Under the pieces are notes generated by a model that saw only the letters and a program-made list of their open reading frames with translations, was not told the DNA's origin and did not search any database. From contig JAEDES010000021.1 in the NCBI GenBank assembly GCA_016293205.1, forward strand, positions 1 through 21,572: DNA of 21,572 nt. The letters are read 5' to 3'. Both the position numbers and the translations under genes were made by a program. The DNA is from Bacilli bacterium. Its GTDB lineage: Bacteria; Bacillota_I; Bacilli_A; RF39; UBA660. Below are positions 1 to 6,314 of this stretch, one piece after another. The stretch's first letter is position 1. Every line of letters begins with the position of its first letter.

Positions 1-831
1 ATATCTTGTTTCTTTTTTTATTAATTTAGCGTGTAATACAACTTTTTCTTTATCGTTGTAACAAGTTGATAATGTTAATACTTGGTCATTTTCATTGATA
101 CTTGTATTAAAGTTATGAACACTTCTATCCAATAACATTTTGGCCCATTTAGTAAACTCTTCATTTGATGAGAAATGTACTTTTATATAATCACTTGTAG
201 TTGGAATGTGGTAAACACTAAATACTTGCCATAAAGTATTTTCTGTTTCTGTGGAAAGTTTAACTACATAATTATTTGTATTGTTTAACCAGCCACTACT
301 TAATATATTTTTTAGTGATCCAAACATAGTTGTATCTAATCGACCATGAGCATAAATGATTGTGTTTTTTGATAATTCGTTTATGTTGTTTCGATAATCT
401 AAGAATACCCATCCGGCAGAATTGTATGATTTATTGAAAGTATGATTTAAATAAAATTTATTATCATTTGCTTGAACGAATGGATAATTTATATTAGTTC
501 CATTTACTTTTATCCATCCTTTGGTATCGGGATTTTTTTGTTTTAATTCATTAAAGTTGACATTAATCATATTCATTTTTATATAATCCCAATATGGATT
601 TTCTTTTGGTGGTTCTTCTTTTTGTTCTATTATTTCAGTATTTTCATTTTCTTCTACTTCTTCAACTTCTACTATTTCAGTAATTTCTTCGATTTGTTTT
701 TCTGTTTTATTAGAATCTATTATCCAGTTAATAATATCTTTTGCTGAAATAATTAGTGTTGTAATACAGATAATTATTATTAAAAATAATACTAAATTTT
801 TCAATTTTACTTTTAATTTTTTCTTTTTCAT
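1..831 (-). CDS. srtB: Class B sortase (C-terminus cut by window edge)
   Basis: Membrane transpeptidase that would join surface proteins to the cell wall. The minus strand is open from ATG at 829-831 to the edge, 277 codons without a stop; the natural end is probably only a few residues further. Residues 1-12 are basic, 13-30 form a membrane anchor, and 44-75 are a Glu-rich linker. The catalytic domain from about residue 80 shows the His motif YAHG (His162), MFGSL, and the TLSTC active site (Cys257), as in SrtB enzymes. The strand after Cys257 reads KVVLHAKL, so Lys263 sits where family members have the catalytic Arg; no Arg follows until residue 276. An RBS (GGTGAT) lies just upstream of the ATG. 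It is divergent from the HTH gene and lies near a protein with an LPNTF signal (1933-3435), a candidate substrate. The family call is firm; the symbol rests on class similarity only. Confidence 0.87.
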   Translation of the reverse strand, partial: MKKKKLKVKLKNLVLFLIIIICITTLIISAKDIINWIIDSNKTEKQIEEITEIVEVEEVEENENTEIIEQKEEPPKENPYWDYIKMNMINVNFNELKQKNPDTKGWIKVNGTNINYPFVQANDNKFYLNHTFNKSYNSAGWVFLDYRNNINELSKNTIIYAHGRLDTTMFGSLKNILSSGWLNNTNNYVVKLSTETENTLWQVFSVYHIPTTSDYIKVHFSSNEEFTKWAKMLLDRSVHNFNTSINENDQVLTLSTCYNDKEKVVLHAKLIKKETRY

Positions 832-850
832 AATATCACCTATAATTAGT

Positions 851-879
851 TTATCATAATTAAATAAAAATGTTATAAT
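851..879 (+). promoter_or_regulatory. Promoter of the membrane HTH regulator gene
   Basis: TTATCA at 851-856, a 17-nt spacer, and a perfect TATAAT at 874-879 preceded by TG (extended -10). The predicted start near 886 gives a leader of about 90 nt containing the inverted repeat at 894-916. The -35 matches consensus at 4 of 6 positions. Confidence 0.65.
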
Positions 880-893
880 TAATGTAATGTTAT

Positions 894-916
894 AGTTGCG
901 CAATAATGATGCAACT
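894..916. promoter_or_regulatory. Inverted repeat, candidate autoregulatory operator
   Basis: AGTTGC at 894-899 and GCAACT at 911-916 form a perfect inverted repeat with an 11-nt spacer. The palindrome TTGCGCAA (896-903) overlaps its left arm, so three half-sites are present. It lies just after the predicted transcription start of the HTH gene and in the sortase/HTH divergent region, a suitable place for repression. Binding by the neighbouring HTH protein is inferred from position only. Confidence 0.45.
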
Positions 917-977
917 GAAAGTAGATGTTAAATTGTTTATATTAAATATATACTTTAAGCATGAAGGAGGATATCTA

Positions 978-1877
978 ATGAAGTTTGGAGAAAATTTAAA
1001 ATTAATAAGAAAAAATAAGAATATGTCACAAGATGAGTTAGCTGAAAAAGTTAATGTTACAAGACAAAGTGTTAGTAAATGGGAGAATGGAGAAGCTTAT
1101 CCTGAAATGAATAATATTTTAGAGTTATGTAAAATATTTAATTGTAAGATTAATGATTTAGTTCATACAGATATGAGTGATATTGCTTCATTAGATGAAG
1201 AAATTGTTATGAAAATTGTTAAATTTAATGAAAAAAAACAAAATCAAGTAAAGACATTAAGTAATATTATTAGTTTAATTGGAAAAATTGGGAAGATTGT
1301 TTTGATGGTTGCAATTCCTTTTGTAATTATGGCAATGATTTTAGTACCATATGTAATTAATAATGTAGAGGTTAAAGGAAACAATATTTCTTTAAAGACT
1401 GAGAATATTGAGATTGTTGATAATAAGACATTAGAATTATTTGGAGTAGCAGTTGTTGGTGTTGAAGAAGAATTAGAATATAAACAAGTTGTAGATATTT
1501 TTACTAATAATTCTAAGTTTGCAATTATTGGATATTTAGAAGGTGGGTTTGTTTTCTTATTAGTGGATATTGTTATTATGATAATCGTTTTAGGGTATGT
1601 GGAAAAGTTATTTAATAATATTAAAAATAATAATACTCCATTTACTTTAGATAATGTTAATTATATTAAAAGAATTTCTTATATGATGATTGCATTAATT
1701 ATGATTACACCTATATCAGGAGCATTATTTAATTTATTAATTGATAATTTTGAAAACTCTGGAGGATTTGAATTAATGAGTATACTTGAAATTTTAATTA
1801 TATTTAGTATGTCTTATATATTTGAATATGGATATGAGATTCAAAAAGATTCTAAAGGAATTATGTATGAAGAATAG
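978..1877 (+). CDS. Membrane-anchored XRE-family regulator (HTH plus DUF2975-like domain)
   Basis: Predicted transcription factor of 299 residues with a cytoplasmic HTH and a membrane sensor or anchor. The start chosen is ATG 978, after AAGGAGG at 964-970; an in-frame ATG at 906 lies in the operator region and lacks an RBS. Residues 1-64 are a typical HTH_3 domain (LAEKVNVTRQSVSKWENGEAYP, split here as LAEKVNVTRQ then SVSKWENGEAYP). Hydrophobic segments at roughly 109-128, 187-212, 236-260 and 272-290 imply several membrane passes. The final 110 residues (NNTPFTLDNVNYIKRI, then IFEYGYEIQKDSKG) resemble the DUF2975 membrane family, which is commonly a separate protein beside a small HTH partner; here both are fused. 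It lies between a divergent sortase and a sorted surface protein, so control of surface-protein genes is plausible but inferred. Its stop lies in the terminator stem. Confidence 0.82.
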   Translation: MKFGENLKLIRKNKNMSQDELAEKVNVTRQSVSKWENGEAYPEMNNILELCKIFNCKINDLVHTDMSDIASLDEEIVMKIVKFNEKKQNQVKTLSNIISLIGKIGKIVLMVAIPFVIMAMILVPYVINNVEVKGNNISLKTENIEIVDNKTLELFGVAVVGVEEELEYKQVVDIFTNNSKFAIIGYLEGGFVFLLVDIVIMIIVLGYVEKLFNNIKNNNTPFTLDNVNYIKRISYMMIALIMITPISGALFNLLIDNFENSGGFELMSILEILIIFSMSYIFEYGYEIQKDSKGIMYEE

Positions 1878-1897
1878 TTATATACTATTCTTTTTTT
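1871..1897 (+). terminator. Rho-independent terminator after HTH regulator
   Basis: Perfect 8-bp stem AGAATAGT / ACTATTCT with a 5-nt loop, followed by a T run. The TAG stop (1875-1877) is inside the 5' arm. Confidence 0.8.
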
Positions 1898-1904
1898 ATG
1901 TTTA

Positions 1905-1913
1905 TGCTATACT
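1905..1913 (+). promoter_or_regulatory. Extended -10 promoter for the LPNTF surface protein
   Basis: TGCTATACT gives an extended -10 (TATACT at 1908-1913). The -35 position falls within the upstream terminator and does not match well, so the extended motif would have to carry recognition. A strong RBS, TAGGAGGA, follows at 1921-1928. Confidence 0.5.
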
Positions 1914-1932
1914 CATATCATAGGAGGATATT

Positions 1933-3435
1933 ATGAAAAGAAAAGGTTATTTATTATTTATATTTGGTTTATTTGCTATGATATTAATTGGTTTACCAAA
2001 AGAAGTTAGTGCTTCTGAAGTAACAGATGAATTTATCAAGCAATTTGCACCAGATGGTAAAAATGTGGTTTTAAAGACAGCAAAGCCAAAAGATGATCTT
2101 GAAGCATATTTTTTTATGTATGGAATTCTTGGAAAATATGATAATCCAGAAGGTTATAGGCTTGAAGATGCACATTGTGAAGGGGAAGGATATACAATTT
2201 GTACAGTAGAATTATATTCGGATGATTATCGTGAAGTATGGGATGATGCTTTAAATCAAAGTGTTGTTGTTCAAGGAGAAAAAGTAACTTATACACTTAA
2301 TGCAACATATGAAGAACCAAGTAGTGCTGATACTCAAGTTGTTAATACATATTTATCTAAACTTAAAGATATGTCTGGTCAAGATTCTAGTAATTGGTAT
2401 GAAATTGAAGATTTATCCTTAATTAATTATTATTTAACAAGTGTTAAGTCTGAATTATGGCATAGAGCATCACCTGGTAGGGCTTTAAAATTTGTTAAAG
2501 AATTTAACGAAATTACTGATGGAACAAATATTACCTTTAATTTGGTTGCTGGACTAGGTAATCAAGATGAATCACTTATGTATGAATCTGCTTTTGGTCC
2601 ATTAACAGCGTTTTATAATGGTTATGCTTATTATGCTAAAGAACAAGGTTTATATTTAAAAAGAGTAATTTATATTTCTGAAAATACAGCTGATACTAAG
2701 GAAGCATATATTGAGGCTGCTCAAAAAAGAATTGATAATTATTTAGGAAAAAGTAGTAATGTAGTTGTTTCATATGGAGGTTTATTATCATCTTTAGAAC
2801 CTCATTCTGAAGATTCAACAAAAACAATTTCAAGTGATGGAAATTATTATAATGTAAAAGTATTAGATAGAACTTATAAATTTTATATTGTCAAAACTTC
2901 AGAGGAAAATATTGTTGATCCGGTTTATAGTTCGAAAAACAATAGTACAAACATTTCTATTACTAGTGATAGTGGATTAGTTCCATTAGATACTAAAATT
3001 GATGCTGTTGAATTGACAAGCGGTGCTGAATATGAAAGAATTATTAATATTTTGGATTTAGATGCTAATGTTACTTATGATATTAAATTATATTCGGATG
3101 CAAATCAAAAATATATCACTAAGTTAGATGATGGAACATTTAATGTCACAATTCCAGTACCTGCTGAATTAGAAGGTAAAAATTTAGTTGTTTATTATGT
3201 TAATGAAAATGGTGAAGTTGAGGAATATTCTGTTACACCTACTGATGGTTTTGTTTCATTTAATACTAATCATTTTAGTATTTATACATTAGGATATAAA
3301 AGTGGAAGTAGTTCTACAGAAGAACTTCCAAATACTTTCGATAGTGTTGGCAATAGCTTAATTATTAGTATTTTATCTGTTATTGGACTAATTGGCTCAG
3401 TAATATATTTAAATAGAAAAAATAGAAGAGTTTAA
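1933..3435 (+). CDS. Secreted, sortase-anchored surface protein with LPNTF signal
   Basis: Function of the body unknown. It has 500 residues: a signal peptide (basic MKRK start, hydrophobic 6-21, likely cleavage after about residue 28 in VSASE), an extracellular region of about 430 residues, and a full sorting signal at the C-terminus. That signal is LPNTF at 465-469, a hydrophobic segment at about 475-493, and the charged tail NRKNRR. Position 5 is Phe, where LPXTG proteins have Gly. The extracellular part has one Cys pair (in DAHCEG and YTICTV), a Gly/Tyr/Ala-rich middle (AFGPLTAFYNGYAYYAKEQG) and a beta-rich end finishing FSIYTLGY, common at the foot of wall-anchored proteins. The start follows TAGGAGGA. 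The sortase encoded on the other side of the HTH gene is a candidate anchoring enzyme. Confidence 0.8.
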   Translation: MKRKGYLLFIFGLFAMILIGLPKEVSASEVTDEFIKQFAPDGKNVVLKTAKPKDDLEAYFFMYGILGKYDNPEGYRLEDAHCEGEGYTICTVELYSDDYREVWDDALNQSVVVQGEKVTYTLNATYEEPSSADTQVVNTYLSKLKDMSGQDSSNWYEIEDLSLINYYLTSVKSELWHRASPGRALKFVKEFNEITDGTNITFNLVAGLGNQDESLMYESAFGPLTAFYNGYAYYAKEQGLYLKRVIYISENTADTKEAYIEAAQKRIDNYLGKSSNVVVSYGGLLSSLEPHSEDSTKTISSDGNYYNVKVLDRTYKFYIVKTSEENIVDPVYSSKNNSTNISITSDSGLVPLDTKIDAVELTSGAEYERIINILDLDANVTYDIKLYSDANQKYITKLDDGTFNVTIPVPAELEGKNLVVYYVNENGEVEEYSVTPTDGFVSFNTNHFSIYTLGYKSGSSSTEELPNTFDSVGNSLIISILSVIGLIGSVIYLNRKNRRV

Positions 3436-3450
3436 TATAAACTCTTTTTT
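3427..3450 (+). terminator. Rho-independent terminator after surface protein
   Basis: AGAGTTTA / TAAACTCT, an 8-bp perfect stem with a 3-nt loop followed by six T. The stop codon (3433-3435) overlaps the 5' arm. Confidence 0.82.
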
Positions 3451-3452
3451 GA

Positions 3453-3481
3453 TTTACAAATTATTACTTATATGTTATAAT
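3453..3481 (+). promoter_or_regulatory. Promoter of the T-box leader and gltX
   Basis: TTTACA at 3453-3458, a 17-nt spacer, and TATAAT at 3476-3481 with an upstream TGT (extended -10). Predicted transcription start is near 3488, giving a leader of about 240 nt. Confidence 0.8.
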
Positions 3482-3486
3482 GTAGA

Positions 3487-3728
3487 CATCTTTTGAAAGC
3501 AATGAAAAAGAGGAGTAAAATATATATAATATTTAGAGAACTGATGGTTGGTGAAAATTAGTTATTATATTATTTGAAGAAGCTTTGGAGTTGAGTAGTG
3601 TATACAAGCTATTTCGTTAATCGCGTTAAGATATTGAGGTATGATTAATCATACAAAATAAGGTGGTACCACGATAGATTCGTCCTTTTGGATGAATCTA
3701 TTTTTTGTTTAGGAAAGGAATGATAATT
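3487..3728 (+). promoter_or_regulatory. T-box leader (tRNA-Glu sensing) of gltX
   Basis: The near-invariant T-box AAGGTGGTACCACG is at 3660-3673, directly before a terminator hairpin. Upstream, 3500-3600 has the Stem I pattern: an AAGAGGAGTA-like base, an AG-rich AGAGAACTGATGG segment, a GGTTGGTGAAAA apical loop region, and the returning strand. GAAGAA at 3576-3581 lies where the specifier loop is expected, giving a GAA (Glu) specifier in either of two registers, which matches the downstream GluRS. In this class, uncharged tRNA pairs with the specifier and the TGGT bulge and stabilises the antiterminator, allowing gltX transcription when charged tRNA-Glu is scarce. The family assignment is firm; the exact specifier position is inferred by eye. 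Confidence 0.9.
3675..3710 (+). terminator. T-box-controlled attenuator terminator
   Basis: 11-bp stem (3675-3685 with 3690-3700, one G-T wobble), TTTT loop and T tract from 3701. Its 5' side directly follows the T-box, so pairing of the T-box in the antiterminator would compete with it. Confidence 0.88.
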
Positions 3729-5378
3729 ATGACAAACAAAGAATTAGCGGATTTAATGTATCCGAATGTATCAAAAACAATTAGTGATTATGAAAAAATG
3801 TATCCAGAAAGAAATTTACCTGAGGGAGCAGTAGTTTCAAGATATGCACCAAGTCCTACAGGTTTTGTTCATGTAGGTAATATGTTGGCATGTTTTATTG
3901 AAAATTTCGTTCCTAACCAGACTGAGGGTGCTTTCTATTTAAGAATTGAGGATACTGATCAAAAGAGAGAAATAGAAGGCGGAATAGATAATATAGTTGA
4001 TGCGATTAAGACTATAGGGCTTGACTACAAAGAAGGTGTTATTTCCAAAGATAAAGAGGTAGGGGATTATGGCCCTTATATTCAAAGTAAAAGAATTGAT
4101 ATTTATCATACTTTTGCAAAATACATGATAGAGAATGACTTAGCATATCCATGTTTTTGTACACAAGAAGAAATTGATGCTAGTAGAGAAGAACAAAAAC
4201 TTAATAAAACTAGAATTGGTTATTATGGAGAATATGCTGTTTGTAGAAATCTAACTAATGAAGAGCGTGCTGAAAAAATTAAAGCAGGTTGTCCTTATAC
4301 TATTAGATTAAAATCAAGAGGAAACTTTAATAATAAAGTTAAATTTCATGATCTTGTTAAAGGAGATGTTATGTTTCCTGAAAATGATCAAGATATTATT
4401 TTGATTAAGAGTGATGGAATTCCTCTATATCATTTTGCACACGTAGTTGATGATCATTTAATGAGAACAACGCATGTACTTAGAGGAGAAGATTGGTTAC
4501 CTTCAGTGCCTGTTCATTTAGAGTTATTTAATATGTTTGGTTTTAAATTACCTGAATATGCTCATTTAGGTTTAATGATGATTGTTGATAAAGAAGGAAC
4601 TAAGAGAAAAATAAGTAAGCGTAAAGATAAAGATTTTGCAGTTAAACATTTTCATGAAATTGGAATGCCAGAAGCTGCTATGCAAGAATATTTAATTACA
4701 ATTGCAAATACATCTTTTGAAGGATGGAGAGATAATAATTTAGATAAGTCTATTTATGATTATAAATTTGATTTTTCTAAAATTGGAAGTAATCCATTAT
4801 TTGATTATAGTAAGATGCTTAATATATCAAGAAATTATATATCTAAATTAAGTGCAACAGCTGTTTATGAAAAATTAGCTTATTGGGCTATGGAATATGA
4901 TTTAGATTTTTATAATTTGATTTCTAAGTATAAAGAGTATACAATTAACATATTAAATATCGAAAGAGAACAAGCTAAACCTAGAAAAGATTTTGCATGT
5001 TATTCAGAAATTAAGTCATATATTTGGTATATGTTTGATGAATTATTTAATAGTTGTGATAAAAAATATGAATGGCAAAATATTTCTAATATAGATGAGA
5101 TCAAAAATATTATGAATGTTTATATTTCTAAATATTATGATTTTAATGATGATAAGGATACTTGGTTTAGTAAGATGAAAGATCTTGCAACTGAATTAGG
5201 GTATGCTGCTAATGTTAAGGATTATAAAAATAATCCAGATGATTATAAAGGTAGTATAGTTGATATTAGTATGGTTATTAGGGTCTGTTTAACAACTAAA
5301 TCGATGACACCTGATTTATATGATATTATGAAATTACTTGGTGTTGATAGAATAAAGAATAGAATTAGTATATTGTAG
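3729..5378 (+). CDS. gltX: Glutamyl-tRNA synthetase
   Basis: Class I synthetase that charges tRNA-Glu with glutamate, and often also tRNA-Gln in lineages relying on the amidotransferase route. It has 549 residues from ATG 3729, preceded by AGGAAAGGA at 3711-3719; an in-frame TTG at 3705 lies inside the terminator and is not the start. The nucleotide-binding signature is PSPTGFVHVGN (residues 41-51, HVGN for HIGH) and the second is KISKR at 294-298 (KMSKS-like). RIEDTD and GPYIQSKR also fit GluRS. Length and the N-terminal extension MTNKELADLMYPN match the roughly 550-residue GluRS form of clostridia and related Firmicutes rather than the 480-residue form. Regulation is by the T-box leader. 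The lipase gene follows after 8 nt, so they are probably co-transcribed. Confidence 0.94.
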   Translation: MTNKELADLMYPNVSKTISDYEKMYPERNLPEGAVVSRYAPSPTGFVHVGNMLACFIENFVPNQTEGAFYLRIEDTDQKREIEGGIDNIVDAIKTIGLDYKEGVISKDKEVGDYGPYIQSKRIDIYHTFAKYMIENDLAYPCFCTQEEIDASREEQKLNKTRIGYYGEYAVCRNLTNEERAEKIKAGCPYTIRLKSRGNFNNKVKFHDLVKGDVMFPENDQDIILIKSDGIPLYHFAHVVDDHLMRTTHVLRGEDWLPSVPVHLELFNMFGFKLPEYAHLGLMMIVDKEGTKRKISKRKDKDFAVKHFHEIGMPEAAMQEYLITIANTSFEGWRDNNLDKSIYDYKFDFSKIGSNPLFDYSKMLNISRNYISKLSATAVYEKLAYWAMEYDLDFYNLISKYKEYTINILNIEREQAKPRKDFACYSEIKSYIWYMFDELFNSCDKKYEWQNISNIDEIKNIMNVYISKYYDFNDDKDTWFSKMKDLATELGYAANVKDYKNNPDDYKGSIVDISMVIRVCLTTKSMTPDLYDIMKLLGVDRIKNRISIL

Positions 5379-5386
5379 GTGATGAT

Positions 5387-6229
5387 ATGAAAATTGGAAT
5401 GGTCCTTGAAGGTGGGGCAATGAGAGGAATGTATACTGCAGGAGTACTTGATGTTTTTTTAGATAAGAATATTAGAGTAGATGGAATAATTGGTGTTTCT
5501 GCTGGGGTATTATTTGGGGTTAATTATTGCTCTAAACAAAGAGGAAGAGCACTTCGTTATAATAAGAGATTTTGTAAGGATAAGAATTATATGAGTTTAT
5601 ATTCTTTGATTAAAACAGGTAATCTTATTAATAAACAATTTGCTTTTTATGATGTTCCATTGATTCATGATGTTTTTGATACAGAAGAATATAAAAAATC
5701 AAAAACTAAGTTTTATGCAACTGTTACTAATGTTAAGACTGGTCTTGCTGAATATATTGAATTAGATGATATTATTGCTCAAATGGAAGTATTACGTGCA
5801 ACAGGAGCAATGCCATATGTTTCAAAAATTGTTGATTATGAAGGAGAAAGTTATTTAGATGGTGCGCTTGCTGATAGCATTCCTATCGATAAGTGTATGG
5901 AAATGGGTTATGATAAGATTATTGTTGTTTTAACTAAACCTATGAATTATAGAAAGAAAAAAAGACCTTCATGGATGGCTAAATTAGTATATAAAAAATA
6001 TCCAAAATTAGTTGAAGCTATTAATACTAGATATATTCAATATAATAAGACTATGGAAAAGATAGAACAACTTGAAAAAGAAGGAAAAATATTTGTATTT
6101 AGACCTTCTAGAAAAGTTAAGATGAGTAGAGTGGAGAAAGATCCTGAAAAATTACAAGAGATGTATGATTTAGGTATTTCTGATGCTACTGAATCTATTA
6201 AAAAACTTAATAAATTTTTAAGTAAATAA
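5387..6229 (+). CDS. Patatin-like phospholipase/esterase (cytosolic)
   Basis: Predicted serine acyl hydrolase of 280 residues acting on lipid or other acyl esters. The patatin Ser-Asp dyad is present: GVSAG with Ser38, and LDGAL with Asp158; GGAMRG (residues 9-14) is the oxyanion-hole motif. No signal peptide or membrane segment was seen, so it is probably cytoplasmic, like the bacterial YjjU/RssA-type group. A Lys/Arg-rich region at about 188-200 (MNYRKKKRPSWMAKL) could favour contact with acidic membranes. The start is ATG 5387 with a weak GGTGAT RBS. It is second in an operon with gltX, a link without an evident metabolic reason. The physiological substrate is unknown. Confidence 0.87.
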   Translation: MKIGMVLEGGAMRGMYTAGVLDVFLDKNIRVDGIIGVSAGVLFGVNYCSKQRGRALRYNKRFCKDKNYMSLYSLIKTGNLINKQFAFYDVPLIHDVFDTEEYKKSKTKFYATVTNVKTGLAEYIELDDIIAQMEVLRATGAMPYVSKIVDYEGESYLDGALADSIPIDKCMEMGYDKIIVVLTKPMNYRKKKRPSWMAKLVYKKYPKLVEAINTRYIQYNKTMEKIEQLEKEGKIFVFRPSRKVKMSRVEKDPEKLQEMYDLGISDATESIKKLNKFLSK

Positions 6230-6260
6230 AGTCAATTTTTTGTAAATTGATTTTATTTTT
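6228..6260 (+). terminator. Rho-independent terminator after gltX-lipase operon
   Basis: About 11 bp, AAAGTCAATTT paired with AAATTGATTTT (one G-T wobble), followed by T-rich sequence. The stop codon at 6227-6229 overlaps the foot of the stem. Confidence 0.7.
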
Positions 6261-6265
6261 TTGAA

Positions 6266-6294
6266 TTTACATTTTGTTGTATTTATTGTATAAT
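6266..6294 (+). promoter_or_regulatory. Promoter of the Ig-repeat surface protein
   Basis: TTTACA at 6266-6271, exactly 17 nt, then TATAAT at 6289-6294. The predicted start near 6301 gives a leader of only about 14 nt, ending in the weak RBS AGAGGTATAGGG before ATG 6315. Confidence 0.78.
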
Positions 6295-6314
6295 TTAATG
6301 TAGAGGTATAGGGT

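Noticed and set aside
906..977. Upstream in-frame ATG at 906 for the HTH gene
   Set aside because: It lies between the arms of the inverted repeat, has no RBS, and adds residues absent from HTH_3 proteins; ATG 978 follows a strong AAGGAGG.
2114..2296. Minus-strand open frames inside plus-strand genes (for example 2114-2296, 6744-6929, 11134-11334, 17869-18063)
   Set aside because: They are low-complexity shadows of well-supported genes, with no RBS or recognisable domain.
3705..3728. TTG start at 3705 for gltX
   Set aside because: The codon is in the T tract of the attenuator; ATG 3729 has an RBS at 3711-3719 and starts the family-typical sequence.
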